NCBI GenBank assembly: GCA_951813545.1
Contig: OX638352.1
Location: forward strand, 4,108,835 to 4,172,834
DNA from: an uncultured Poribacteria bacterium
Lineage (GTDB): Bacteria; Poribacteria; WGA-4E; WGA-3G
Reading direction: 5' to 3'
DNA: 64,000 bases
Below the pieces are notes generated by a model. It did no database searches. It was not told where the DNA came from and was given only the letters and a program-made list of their open reading frames with translations. Shown piece by piece: positions 8,684-17,669 of this stretch. Numbering within the stretch: the first letter of the stretch is position 1; each line of letters starts with the position of its first letter. Position numbers and translations under genes: made by a program.

Positions 8684-8803
8684 GGAAAATCTGATATAGG
8701 CGGTTCGCTTAGTTCTTCCGTAAATTTGACTTCTGAATTGCAACTTTCCGTATGCAAAGCAGAGAAGATCGAAGACTGAATCCGCTGATGACTATAAAAA
8801 TCG

Positions 8804-8832
8804 TTGACAAAAATTTGGAACGTGTTTAGAAT
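8804..8832 (+). promoter_or_regulatory. Strong sigma-70-type promoter for the aldo/keto reductase gene
   Basis: -35 TTGACA (8804-8809), 17-base spacer, -10 TAGAAT (8827-8832). It lies 30 bases before ATG 8863, with GGGAGG between. The -35 is a perfect consensus and the -10 matches 5 of 6. Confidence 0.7.
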
Positions 8833-8862
8833 GTTTATAGGAAACCAAGGGAGGTATAAACG

Positions 8863-9855
8863 ATGATTGACCGACGTGCTTTTTTAAAATCGATGGCAAG
8901 TTTGACGACAGGCGTTCTTTTGTCATCTGCATGTGCAGAAAGTGGTGAGGAAAATACAGCGAGTGACCGTTTAGGTACCCTCCTGCCGACACGAAGATTA
9001 GGACGTACGGGAGAAGCTGTGACGATGCTCGGTATAGGCGGGTGGCATATTGGAGACATGGAGGAGAAGGAAGCCCAGAAGGTGATTGAGACAGCACTTG
9101 AGGGGGGCGTGCGCTTCATTGACAGCGCAGAATCCTATCAAGCTGGTCGTAGCGAGACCCGCTTAGGAAAACTGCTTGTCCCAAAATATCGAGATGATGT
9201 GTTTCTTATGACAAAGACAAGAGCAGAAAATGCTGAGGACGCATGGAAACACCTTGAAGGTTCACTCACACGTTTGAACACCGACCACCTCGATCTTTGG
9301 CAAATGCATTCGGTGCAAAACCCTACAGATGTAAATGAGCGGATTAACAATGGTGTTCTTGATGTTCTGTTAGAGGCAAAAGCAACTGGCAAAACACGTT
9401 ATATTGGGTTTACTGGACACGTAAATCCAGCTGCGCATGAGCGGGTCCTTGAGCAGAGTGATATTTTCGATACTTGTCAATTGGCGATAAATCTCGTTGA
9501 TGTCAGTTACGAAAGCTTCATTGAAAGAGTGGTACCGATACTCATTGAGCGGAACATCGGTATAATTGGCATGAAAGCATTGGCAAACGGTGGTTTCTTC
9601 GGTGGTTCGCAGCACGGCAGGCACGGTCCAAATCCAAAAGTCGTCCCGGATCGTGTTAGTGTCTCTGAAGCCATTCGGTTCGTTTGGTCGCTGCCGGTGA
9701 GCACACTCGTTACCGGTCCAGATAATGCAAAGCAGATGCAGGAAAAGATTGACATCGCGAAAAATTTCACGGGCATGGAAGATGACGAACGACAGGCATT
9801 GATAGATAAGGTCCAAGATATGGCGGGAACAACGGTTGAGTTTTACAAATCCTGA
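8863..9855 (+). CDS. Aldo/keto reductase with Tat-type signal
   Basis: 330-residue NADPH-type aldo/keto reductase. The N-terminus MIDRRAFLKSMASL, followed by a hydrophobic stretch and SSACAES, is a twin-arginine signal with a possible lipobox-like cysteine, so the folded enzyme is probably exported. The catalytic tetrad is visible as D87, Y92, K118 and H149 (FIDSAESY, MTKTR, WQMHS). The start is fixed by a GGGAGG site and a promoter just upstream. Its physiological substrate, a carbonyl compound or sugar, is unknown. Confidence 0.9.
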   Translation: MIDRRAFLKSMASLTTGVLLSSACAESGEENTASDRLGTLLPTRRLGRTGEAVTMLGIGGWHIGDMEEKEAQKVIETALEGGVRFIDSAESYQAGRSETRLGKLLVPKYRDDVFLMTKTRAENAEDAWKHLEGSLTRLNTDHLDLWQMHSVQNPTDVNERINNGVLDVLLEAKATGKTRYIGFTGHVNPAAHERVLEQSDIFDTCQLAINLVDVSYESFIERVVPILIERNIGIIGMKALANGGFFGGSQHGRHGPNPKVVPDRVSVSEAIRFVWSLPVSTLVTGPDNAKQMQEKIDIAKNFTGMEDDERQALIDKVQDMAGTTVEFYKS

Positions 9856-9890
9856 TGTCCACTTGTAGTAGAACTTACGCAGCGTCCTTT

Positions 9891-9917
9891 GCTGGCGAGG
9901 TTTTAAACCTCGCCAGC
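9891..9917. repeat. 13-bp perfect hairpin (GGCGAGGTTT family)
   Basis: GCTGGCGAGGTTT and AAACCTCGCCAGC flank a single T. The left arm recurs at 38776-38790 inside a glycosyltransferase gene, and a relative (GACGAGGTAACCTCGCCC) lies at 50630. It is not followed by a T-run. Confidence 0.6.
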
Positions 9918-9939
9918 GGCGTGCAGGCCCTATGTAGGA

Positions 9940-9955
9940 GCGATCTCCTGATCGC
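9940..9955. repeat. Short palindrome GCGATCTCCTGATCGC (second copy)
   Basis: Identical to 4365-4380. It ends one base before the probable ATG (9957) of the ASPIC/UnbV gene, so its hairpin could occlude that gene's translation start (inference). Confidence 0.6.
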
Positions 9956-9956
9956 G

Positions 9957-11627
9957 ATGTTCCTCAAAATCTCTGTTCTCTCATCTGTCTTTGTTTCTCT
10001 CTGTATTTCGGCTGGGGCAGATGTGAAATTTACAGATGTCGCTGATGTGTCCGGCATCGACTTCCAGCACTTCACTGGTGCAACCGGTGCACGCTATATG
10101 CCTGAAACGATGGGGGCGGGCTGCGCCTTTTTGGATTACGATACAGATGGTAATTTGGACATCTTACTTGCAAATGGTACCAGTTTAACGCTTCCGGGTC
10201 CAACGCATACCCCTCGACTTTACCGAAACACGGGAAATGGACAGTTTGTTGATGTCACTGAGGTGGCAGGGTTAGACGTACCGATGTATGGTATGGGCAT
10301 AACGGCTGCTGATTACGATAACGATGCCGATCTTGACATCTACTTTACAAATGTAGGCGAAAACCGACTGTTCCGCAACAACGGCAACCAAACTTTCACG
10401 GATGTCACCGAATTTACAAAGGTAGGCGACTCCGGCTGGTCGACCAGTGCCGCCTTCTTCGATGCCGACAAGGACGGTTGGTTGGATCTGTTTGTTTGCA
10501 ATTATGTTGAATGGACACCTGAAACGGATATTTCGTGTACAGTAAACCTCGTCGGTGAAGCGCAGCAGCACCGTACCTATTGCACACCCACTGTCTATGC
10601 CGGACAATCCTGTCGTTTCTATCGTAATCAAGGCGATGGCACGTTCACCGACATGACATCACAAGCAGGATTGTCCAATTCGACGGGTAAGTCGCTTGGC
10701 GTAACCCTTTTGGATTACAATCGTGATGGTTGGCTTGACCTCGCAGTCGCGAACGATACCGAGCCAAATTTTCTGTATCGGAATAATCGGGATGGCACAT
10801 TTACGGATGAAGCCGTTGTAATGGGAATCGCCTTCAGTGAGACAGGAAAAGCACGCGGTAGCATGGGGATTGACGCGGCGGATGTCTATAACAATGGTGG
10901 TACCGCAATCGCTATCGGTAACTTTAGCAACGAGAAGACAGGATTTTTCTACGCAAAACCGGAGGCGGTTTACTTCATCGATAGGACTGATAAAACAGGG
11001 ATTGGCAATACAAGCCACCGTTCTTTGACATTCGGTCTCCTATTTTTCGATTGTGATTTGGATGGGGCACTTGACCTGTTTTGCGTCAACGGGCATATTG
11101 AACCAGAGGTGCTGCGTTATCAGCAGCATACGCCTTACGCACAATTGCCCTCACTCTTCCGAAATCAGGCGGATGGCACATTTCGAGACATCACCAAGTC
11201 TGCTGGACTTACAATCGCCAGCGTTGGGCGCGGATGTGCCTATGGCGATTACGATAATGACGGCGATCTGGATCTACTTGTGAGCAACAACGGCGTTACC
11301 GAAGATTACGGAAAGATATGGCTCTTGCGTAATGACAGCAATCGCTCATCTAATTACCTTCGAGTGAAAACTGTCGGCATCCGTAGTAATCGCGATGGAA
11401 TCGGAGCGAGTGTCCGAGTAACTGTAGACGGTCGCGTACAGAAGCAGATCGTTCGTACCGGTGGTAGTTACTGTTCCCAAAGTGAGATAGTCTTAACCTT
11501 CGGATTAGGGCAAAGTGAGATCGTTGAGCACCTTGAAATCCTGTGGCCCTCCGGCGAAATGGATCAGTACGTGGAACTCAAAGCGAATCAACTTGTAGAG
11601 GCGATCGAAGGAGCATCCGAAAAATGA
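9957..11627 (+). CDS. Exported FG-GAP/VCBS repeat protein with ASPIC/UnbV domain
   Basis: About 556 residues. I place the start at ATG 9957, which begins a clear signal peptide (MFLKISVLSSVFVSLCISAGA); the frame stays open upstream only through palindromic repeat sequence. At least six beta-propeller repeats carry calcium-binding loops of the D-x-D-x-D-G type (DYDTDGNLDILL, DADKDGWLDLFV, DYNRDGWLDLAV, DYDNDGDLDLLV). The C-terminal ASPIC/UnbV domain contains NRDGIGASVRVTVDG and FGLGQSE...WPSGEMD. This CRTAC1-like family is extracellular and of uncertain role, perhaps adhesion. The stop overlaps the next start (ATGA). Confidence 0.9.
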   Translation: MFLKISVLSSVFVSLCISAGADVKFTDVADVSGIDFQHFTGATGARYMPETMGAGCAFLDYDTDGNLDILLANGTSLTLPGPTHTPRLYRNTGNGQFVDVTEVAGLDVPMYGMGITAADYDNDADLDIYFTNVGENRLFRNNGNQTFTDVTEFTKVGDSGWSTSAAFFDADKDGWLDLFVCNYVEWTPETDISCTVNLVGEAQQHRTYCTPTVYAGQSCRFYRNQGDGTFTDMTSQAGLSNSTGKSLGVTLLDYNRDGWLDLAVANDTEPNFLYRNNRDGTFTDEAVVMGIAFSETGKARGSMGIDAADVYNNGGTAIAIGNFSNEKTGFFYAKPEAVYFIDRTDKTGIGNTSHRSLTFGLLFFDCDLDGALDLFCVNGHIEPEVLRYQQHTPYAQLPSLFRNQADGTFRDITKSAGLTIASVGRGCAYGDYDNDGDLDLLVSNNGVTEDYGKIWLLRNDSNRSSNYLRVKTVGIRSNRDGIGASVRVTVDGRVQKQIVRTGGSYCSQSEIVLTFGLGQSEIVEHLEILWPSGEMDQYVELKANQLVEAIEGASEK

Positions 11628-12427
11628 AACTACGAGTGTCCGGTTACCTCTTTCTTGTGGTTTTAATGCTAATCGGCGGATGCCAAAACAACGAACGGGT
11701 TTCCACTGAAAAAAAAACGGCATCCACGACACCCACAAAATCATCCGTTTCACCTTCCGCACAGGACTACAATAACAGTGGAACGGCTTACCAACGCGCT
11801 GGGAGGTTGCAAGAGGCAGCAGCGGCTTATCAACGTGCCATTGAGATAAAACCGACGTTAATTGAAGCGCATCATAACTTAGGCACGGTATATGTGATGC
11901 AAGGGAAACTCGCTGAGGCGATTGTTGCGTATAAACGCGTTATTCAGTTGCGTCCGGACATGGCGGAGGCTTATATTGATTTGGGCAGAGCCTATGGATT
12001 TGCAGGACGACTGGACGAAGCAATTGCTGAATACGAGAAAGCATTAACCCGCGACACTACCCTTGTTTACGCACACTATGGAATCGGTCTCGCTTATAGA
12101 CATAAAGGCATGTTCCCTAAAGCCATCGTTGCCCTTGAAAAGGCGATGGTTCTCCAACCTGACTTCGCCGAGGCACTCATGCAACTTGGCTACATTTATC
12201 GGGAAACGGAGCAGTTCACCAAGGCGGTGGAAGCCTTCACCGCAATTGTTCAAATCCATCCGACAAACGCCATAGCGTATCACGAACTCGGCGTGTGTTA
12301 TACAAAAACGAACGCGTATCCAGAAGCCATTAAGGCTTTTGAAAGAGCCTTACAACTAAATCCAAATGCTGTTGAGACACAGAATCTCCTACGGGTCGCC
12401 CAAGCGCGTATGGCACGTCAAAAGTAG
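11624..12427 (+). CDS. TPR repeat lipoprotein
   Basis: 267 residues. The start at 11624 overlaps the ASPIC/UnbV stop (ATGA), so the two are translationally coupled. The signal ends in a lipobox (LMLIGGC, Cys20), so the protein is membrane-anchored. From about residue 45 to 260 there are six or seven tetratricopeptide repeats with the usual A-x-x-x-Y/A-x-x-A pattern (LQEAAAAYQRAIEIKPTLIE, LDEAIAEYEKALTRD, YPEAIKAFERALQLNPNA). TPR proteins are scaffolds. The coupling suggests it works with the exported beta-propeller protein (inference). Confidence 0.9.
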   Translation: MKLRVSGYLFLVVLMLIGGCQNNERVSTEKKTASTTPTKSSVSPSAQDYNNSGTAYQRAGRLQEAAAAYQRAIEIKPTLIEAHHNLGTVYVMQGKLAEAIVAYKRVIQLRPDMAEAYIDLGRAYGFAGRLDEAIAEYEKALTRDTTLVYAHYGIGLAYRHKGMFPKAIVALEKAMVLQPDFAEALMQLGYIYRETEQFTKAVEAFTAIVQIHPTNAIAYHELGVCYTKTNAYPEAIKAFERALQLNPNAVETQNLLRVAQARMARQK

Positions 12428-12558
12428 TTTCACGAAGGGTTTTGTAAGGAAGTTTACTCACCTTGTCCTTTTCGTTTGTTGTTGAATCTGGCTTGTTGGT
12501 TTCCGAAATTTGCCGTAAAAAATCCGAACTTATTTATTAACAATCTGTCTAATTTAAT

Positions 12559-13956
12559 ACTAAAGTTTGGACAATATTGTAAACTTATGCTGCCTTGTCG
12601 AAAGGCAGGGGTGTATCCTCTTGAACACTGACATTAATATTCTGCGAGTTTGTTTTTTCATTGAACTTGGCAGAAAATAACGCTATCGCCATTTGCGAGC
12701 GAAGATAAGCCACCCGTAAACCTTGTGTGAGTTTTCCGGGGCGATACCAATGAATGCCGAGATGTTGACAGACCTCGAGAACACTTATCATTTTTTGCGT
12801 CGCGTGGCGTGTTGAGAATATCAACTTTGTAAGACTTGCTGCGACGCAACTGAGTTGAACGAACCGATTGATGCTCTTGCGAGACTTCAGGCGATAAGCA
12901 TCGAAGCCGAAGTGCTGTTTGGCATCTCGAAAGGCAGTTTCTATCTGCCACCTTTGTTGATAATAATTGATAATCTTCGGGATTTCAAGCGTCAAATCGG
13001 TTGTAAAGACGCAGAAATACCGATACGGTTTTGAGACCTTCGGGCGGTTTCGGATAACGACGAGTCGGACTTCACCATCACACATCCGCGTCCGAACGAC
13101 CTTTGAGGCAATTGAATAACTTTTTGCGTTTATATCTATGTCGTTATATCGCAGTCGGCGAATATCGAGACGGTCTCCGTATTTCCGAGGGCGCCCGCGT
13201 TGGCGACGTTTTGCGGGTTTCGGTAAACGATAGAAAACCGCATTAGATTTCGCACGACATAAGATATGATGTCCGAAACGCAATGCCATTGTAAACACTT
13301 TTCGCCGTGCGAAGCCACGGTCAAAGATAATAAGTCCCGGCAGGATCTTTGAACAAATACGCTTCAACACCGCATCGCTTTTATCGCGGAGCGTCTGGGG
13401 AGTCATGAGTTTCACCCAGACGGGGAATAGATGCCACTGTGTCGCCGTCTGACAAAGTAAACCTAACGCGCCAAACTCGTGTCCGTAATGAAACTTCGAT
13501 TGATTCACGCCTCCCTTTTGATAACTGAAGTTGCGGAAAAAATGCAGACCCCATTGGAATTTGCCCGTCTTCAGAGCCTTCGTCTCATCATAGACATAAA
13601 CCCAATCCCTAAAGCGGTGTTGGATGTGCCTGATGAGAACCGATGCGACAGCATCGGCACTCCATTGCCCCCGCGAAAGGAACTTCGGAAAGGACCAATA
13701 CTTCGTCTCTGAACCACTACATTGATAAACTTCCGTCAGCGTTCCACGCCCCCTATTGGCGATGAAGCCAAAGATAAACGCTTGGAAAAGCGAGAAGTTT
13801 TGTTGATTGAATAAATGACGAAAATCCGATAGAATATCTCCTAAGCAGAAAAGGAGATCCATGTTTACTGTCCTTTCAAAACAGGTGTGTTTATGAAAGG
13901 ATACCTCTTTTTCTGCTTTTTCACACTAAAATTTTTAAAATTGTCCAAACTTTAGT
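12559..13956. mobile_element. Complete IS4-type insertion sequence
   Basis: About 1.4 kb bounded by perfect 17-bp inverted repeats, ACTAAAGTTTGGACAAT (12559-12575) and its complement (13940-13956). The flanks repeat AATTTAAT directly (12551-12558 and 13957-13964). Because A and T at the junctions are ambiguous, the target duplication is 8 bp (AATTTAAT) or 10 bp (TAATTTAATA, 12550-12559 and 13956-13965). It holds a single transposase gene with an intact frame, ends and duplication, so the insertion is recent. It lies between the TPR gene and the LamG gene and breaks no visible gene. Confidence 0.9.
12585..13862 (-). CDS. IS4 superfamily DDE transposase
   Basis: 425-residue cut-and-paste transposase. 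The catalytic triad is visible as D92 (VYVYDETKALK), D181 (LIIFDRGFARRK) and E308. The last lies in the IS4 signature Y-x2-R-x3-E-x6-K, here YQQRWQIETAFRDAK (301-315). The start follows a GAAAGGA site on the minus strand. The basic segment KPAKRRQRGRPRKYG (215-229) is likely a DNA-contacting loop. The frame is intact, so the element may be active. The exact IS subgroup is not determined. Confidence 0.93.
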   Translation of the reverse strand: MDLLFCLGDILSDFRHLFNQQNFSLFQAFIFGFIANRGRGTLTEVYQCSGSETKYWSFPKFLSRGQWSADAVASVLIRHIQHRFRDWVYVYDETKALKTGKFQWGLHFFRNFSYQKGGVNQSKFHYGHEFGALGLLCQTATQWHLFPVWVKLMTPQTLRDKSDAVLKRICSKILPGLIIFDRGFARRKVFTMALRFGHHILCRAKSNAVFYRLPKPAKRRQRGRPRKYGDRLDIRRLRYNDIDINAKSYSIASKVVRTRMCDGEVRLVVIRNRPKVSKPYRYFCVFTTDLTLEIPKIINYYQQRWQIETAFRDAKQHFGFDAYRLKSRKSINRFVQLSCVAASLTKLIFSTRHATQKMISVLEVCQHLGIHWYRPGKLTQGLRVAYLRSQMAIALFSAKFNEKTNSQNINVSVQEDTPLPFDKAA

Positions 13957-14115
13957 AATTTAATAGTTAAATGTGTTAATTTAGTTTCGTAAGTTGTGCT
14001 GTTTCTGTTAAGACTTACGTGCCACAATTTCCCGTATCCCCGTTTGAAAATGGTTTCAATAGTCGTGGGACGAAGGGTATTTATGGAATTCATAGCAATT
14101 CCAGAGGAGGTAAAA

Positions 14116-14943
14116 ATGCGCCAAGTTATGCTTTTTACGATATTGATAGCGGTATTCTCCGCCTTAACTTTTCTTGTGAACGCTGCAGATATTGAAGATG
14201 GACTTTGGATGTATCTACCGCTGAACGAAGGAGCAGGGCAAGATGTCGCCGATCACGGACCTAATAGCTTCGATACGGAACTCAGTAAGAGCGCACCGAA
14301 ATGGGTTGATGCCAAGCACGACGATATCAAAAAAGCGATGGAATTTGATGGCAAGGCAACCTATGTCAAAATTGATATGGCAGGTCAGAAGAAGGACATC
14401 GATTCGCACTTTAAAGAGAAGCAAGGCATGACTATCTGTGCGTGGGTGAAACCGCTAAAAGTTGGGACCGATGCCCACGGGCAGACCCGTCAACCCATTG
14501 TCATGAAGGGTGCCGGTGGACAGTGGGAGTTCGCCCTCTATATCTACGACAACTTCGGTGCGGGGATGTCGGTGTGGACATGTCCGGGCGCAGGGGTTTC
14601 AGAACCGAGTACAGCTGGTACGGCACCGCAAGGTAAGTGGATCCACCAATGTGGCACGTTTTTATTAGGGGAAGGTGTACGCGTCTACGTGGACGGGAAA
14701 AAAGACCCCGTCGCGGAAGCGGGTGATAATGGCAATGGACCCTGTGAGGCAGGCAACCGTCCTGTGTTTATCGCACACCGTGAAGATGGACAGTGGTTAA
14801 ATGCCGTTATTGCTGAAGTCTATATGTGGGATCGAGTGATTGAGGTTGATGAGATGAATCTCGCTATGAAAACGATTGGCGGGTTGGCGGTTCAACCGGG
14901 AGGTAAACTGTCAACCACCTGGGGCAATCTTAAACGGCGTTGA
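14116..14943 (+). CDS. Secreted LamG/concanavalin A-like domain protein
   Basis: 275 residues from ATG 14116, which has a strong GAGGAGG site; earlier in-frame codons lack one. The signal peptide is MRQVMLFTILIAVFSALTFLVNA. The rest is one jelly-roll LamG-type domain: LWMYLPLNEGAGQDVADHG, then AMEFDGKATYVKI, then MTICAWVKPL, then WIHQCGTFLLGEGVRVYVDGK, and finally AVIAEVYMWDRVI. Such domains bind glycans or proteins outside the cell. No catalytic residues are apparent. It stands alone and is followed by a terminator. Confidence 0.88.
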   Translation: MRQVMLFTILIAVFSALTFLVNAADIEDGLWMYLPLNEGAGQDVADHGPNSFDTELSKSAPKWVDAKHDDIKKAMEFDGKATYVKIDMAGQKKDIDSHFKEKQGMTICAWVKPLKVGTDAHGQTRQPIVMKGAGGQWEFALYIYDNFGAGMSVWTCPGAGVSEPSTAGTAPQGKWIHQCGTFLLGEGVRVYVDGKKDPVAEAGDNGNGPCEAGNRPVFIAHREDGQWLNAVIAEVYMWDRVIEVDEMNLAMKTIGGLAVQPGGKLSTTWGNLKRR

Positions 14944-14958
14944 CCGTTTTAACTAAAT

Positions 14959-14992
14959 AGGGGCGGCTTTCTGACCGCCCCTTATACTTTTC
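14959..14992 (+). terminator. Rho-independent terminator after the LamG gene
   Basis: AGGGGCGG (14959-14966) pairs with CCGCCCCT (14975-14982) across an 8-base loop and is followed by TATACTTTTC. It lies between convergent genes. Confidence 0.75.
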
Positions 14993-15024
14993 TTACATTC
15001 GCAGAGATCCACGATCCGTGCCAC

Positions 15025-15807
15025 CTAAGCCATTATCTCTCCAGATTCTGGATTCATTTTGAATCCACCTGCCATAATGTTGTTATAAGGTTCTTCTGGG
15101 CCGCGTCCAACCGGGCGCATCTCCGGTTTGTGATACCCGAATCGAACCGCTTTCCGCCACTGCTCTGTCCTGTTGACTTCCGACCAGTGAATGAGGCAAT
15201 AACTGAAGAAAATCACATCGCCTGCCTTCGCTGGGAGCGGAATGGAATCGATAAAATCCGGGTGGAATTTATCGGTCGGCAGATGCGGTGCGGTACCTTC
15301 ACCCGTGATGTGTTCCCGCGGTCCCTCCTTGTGACTCCCTGGTACCACGCGCAGGGCACCACTTTCAAACGGAGCATCATCGAGATGGACGAGGCAATCC
15401 ACAAAGTCGAGTCCATCGTGTGGATAGAACGGATAGTCTTGGTGCATCGGGAAGGGTGTACCTTTTTCTGGCGGTTTCGCGTGTAGCACAGTATGGTGCC
15501 ACTGGATAGTATCACCGATAAGCGATTGCACTGCACCGGTCAGGCGTTCATGGAAGATTACCCTGCCCCATGTAGCGGAGTAAAAATGGGGGTTGTGCAT
15601 AAAGACCGCCTTCGTCGTCTGCTGATCCTCTTCTTTGAGGTAGCGTGTCCGCCAAGGTCCGGGCCAGCCGATTGTTTCTTGTCCCCAATTGTTGATAATC
15701 TGCACCATTTCAGATGCCAGCTCTTCTGTTTCCTCTGTTGTGAAGAGCTGCTCTACCTTGAGATAGCCGTTCTCATGGTAAAATTCGACCTGTTCTTTCG
15801 TTAGCAT
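15025..15807 (-). CDS. Phytanoyl-CoA dioxygenase family protein
   Basis: 260-residue Fe(II)/2-oxoglutarate oxygenase, single domain and unlike the HEAT-fused copy at 4.5 kb. The iron ligands are H122-x-D124 (FPMHQDYPF) and H207 (YCLIHWSEV), with R218 or R222 for 2-oxoglutarate. Also visible are the family's GALRVVPGSHK turn and the N-terminal helix LTKEQVEFYHENGYLKVE. The start follows AAGGAG, and a TTGACA/TAGAAT promoter lies upstream. The substrate is unknown. It is divergent from the sugar-kinase cluster and may belong to the same catabolic programme. Confidence 0.9.
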   Translation of the reverse strand: MLTKEQVEFYHENGYLKVEQLFTTEETEELASEMVQIINNWGQETIGWPGPWRTRYLKEEDQQTTKAVFMHNPHFYSATWGRVIFHERLTGAVQSLIGDTIQWHHTVLHAKPPEKGTPFPMHQDYPFYPHDGLDFVDCLVHLDDAPFESGALRVVPGSHKEGPREHITGEGTAPHLPTDKFHPDFIDSIPLPAKAGDVIFFSYCLIHWSEVNRTEQWRKAVRFGYHKPEMRPVGRGPEEPYNNIMAGGFKMNPESGEIMA

Positions 15808-15870
15808 GTCGGACTCCTTATTGCTAATAAGTATGTTCGCGTGAGTGGCAGAAACTGTTCATTGCTCTAA

Positions 15871-15900
15871 ATTCTACTTTAAAACCGTATATTTTGTCAA
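15871..15900 (-). promoter_or_regulatory. Promoter for the PhyH dioxygenase gene
   Basis: On the minus strand: -35 TTGACA (15900-15895), 18-base spacer, -10 TAGAAT (15876-15871), about 64 bases before the start. The rest of the 324-base gap to the FGGY gene shows no gene. Confidence 0.6.
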
Positions 15901-16068
15901 CTTGCTTTGTGCTTGAGCATCTAACAGGGTTATTCAATTTTGGGTTTCCTGTCCATTTTGTACCGCTGGCTGTTGCGGTTGAGAGACCCTGTCTACAGAA
16001 GCGGAGTCGGGATTCGGAGATCCCTCCTACAAGCGAGTTAAATGGTCCTAAAATTATAAAACAAATTC

Positions 16069-16097
16069 TTGCATTAATGTGCAATGTATTATATGAT
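16069..16097 (+). promoter_or_regulatory. Promoter for the sugar-kinase cluster
   Basis: -35 TTGCAT (16069-16074), 17-base spacer, -10 TATGAT (16092-16097), 34 bases before ATG 16132. It is divergent from the PhyH promoter. Confidence 0.6.
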
Positions 16098-16131
16098 ATT
16101 CGCATCCCGTATCAAGGAGAAAAGGAAAACA

Positions 16132-17637
16132 ATGAGTCTTTTGGGTATTGATGTCGGCACAACAGGGTGTAAAGTTATCGCCTTTCGCGAAGATGGGACT
16201 ATGCTCGCACAAGCGTATGGTGAGTATCCGTTGACCCACCCGCAACCCGGTTGGTCAGAATTGGACGCGAACGTCGTCTGGGAAAACATAGCGACTGGCA
16301 TTCAACAGGTTGCAACACAAACAAAATCGGATCCGATCGAAGCAATCAGTGTTGCCTCGCAAGGTGAAGCGGTGACACCGGTGTCCGCCAATGGTGAGAT
16401 TTTGGCGAACGCAATTACCACTTTCGATGCTCGGACAGCAGGTATCTGTGATAAGTTGAGGCAGCAGGTAACACCTTTAGAAGTGATGCAAATCACAGGC
16501 ATGCCGATAAGCGATATTCATACCTTGGCGAAACTTATCTGGATACAACGGAATCAGCCTGATGTCTATCGGCAGGTCTGGAAATTCCTCGGCTTTGAAG
16601 ATTTCGTCTATTTCAAGCTGGGTGTTTCGCCTGTGGTTGATTATTCTCTCGCTGCGCGCACAATGGCGTTTGACATTATCACCAAGTCTTGGTCGGAAAA
16701 GATGCTCGGTTTGGCGGATGTGGATGCAGCACTCTTTCCGGATGCCGCGCCATCTGGCACGCCGATCGGTGAGGTTAGCTACAAAGTCGCTGATGAACTC
16801 GGTCTTCCACAAGGTGTGGTATGTGTCACCGGTGGACACGACCAGCCGTGTGGTGCATTGGGCGCAGGGATTATACAAAGCGGCGAGGTAATGGACGCAA
16901 CCGGCACTGTTGAATGTATTGCACCCACCTTCACAGAGCCTGTCATCAACCAAGAGATGATAGATGGGAACTTCGCCTGTTATCCGCATGTTGTTGATGG
17001 GTTATACGTTACACTCGGTTTTGTATCCAGTGGTGGTGTTGTGTTGCGGTGGTATAGAGACACACTCGCGCAAGCAGAGGTTGTCCAAGCAGCTGCAGAA
17101 GGACGCGATGTATATGATCTACTGATGGAAGAGCTGCCTGATTCGCCGGGAACAGCCATGGTGCTGCCACACTTCACCGGTTCGGGAACGCCACATCTCG
17201 ATCTGGAATCGAAGGGTGCCATTGTTGGACTAACGCTTTCAACGACAAAAGGTGAACTCATCAAGGCAATTTTGGAAGGCATTAGCTACGAGATTAAACA
17301 GAACCTCACAATGCTCCAAGAGGCAGGGGTTGTGATAAATGAGGTGCGCGCCATAGGTGGTGGAGCGAAATCTAAAAAATGGCTGCAGCTCAAAGCGGAT
17401 ATGTTTGGGAAAAAGGTTATTGCCCTTGATATATCGGAGGGGGTTTGCCTCGGCACTGCTATCCTCTCTGGCACAGCAATAGGCAAGTATGATTCCATCG
17501 AAACGGCAGTAGAGCAGTTGGTCACACCCCGCGATGTGTACTATCCACGTGAGGAATTCGCGCAGCTTTACGATGAGAAGTTGAAAGCCTATGAACAGAT
17601 TTATCCGGCACTGCGCGCCCTGAATTACCAGTTGTAA
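16132..17637 (+). CDS. FGGY-family carbohydrate kinase
   Basis: 501-residue ATP-dependent sugar kinase with xylulokinase-like layout. I start at ATG 16132 (MSLLGIDVGTTGCKVIAF), which places the phosphate-binding loop DVGTTG at 7-12 and follows AAGGAGAAAAGGAAAAC; an upstream ATG at 16084 would lie in the promoter. The conserved GGHDQPCGALGAG supplies the catalytic aspartate, and GGAKSKKWLQLKADMFGK the C-terminal adenosine site. Substrates in this family include xylulose, ribulose, fuculose and glycerol, and the exact one is not clear. With the ROK kinase and SIS isomerase downstream it forms a sugar-processing operon. Confidence 0.9.
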   Translation: MSLLGIDVGTTGCKVIAFREDGTMLAQAYGEYPLTHPQPGWSELDANVVWENIATGIQQVATQTKSDPIEAISVASQGEAVTPVSANGEILANAITTFDARTAGICDKLRQQVTPLEVMQITGMPISDIHTLAKLIWIQRNQPDVYRQVWKFLGFEDFVYFKLGVSPVVDYSLAARTMAFDIITKSWSEKMLGLADVDAALFPDAAPSGTPIGEVSYKVADELGLPQGVVCVTGGHDQPCGALGAGIIQSGEVMDATGTVECIAPTFTEPVINQEMIDGNFACYPHVVDGLYVTLGFVSSGGVVLRWYRDTLAQAEVVQAAAEGRDVYDLLMEELPDSPGTAMVLPHFTGSGTPHLDLESKGAIVGLTLSTTKGELIKAILEGISYEIKQNLTMLQEAGVVINEVRAIGGGAKSKKWLQLKADMFGKKVIALDISEGVCLGTAILSGTAIGKYDSIETAVEQLVTPRDVYYPREEFAQLYDEKLKAYEQIYPALRALNYQL

Positions 17638-17669
17638 ACTCAATTTTAAAGCCTGTAGGAAGCACACTT

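Noticed and set aside
16084..16131. Upstream ATG for the FGGY kinase
   Set aside because: It overlaps the -10 region of the promoter, and the conserved phosphate loop fits a start at 16132.
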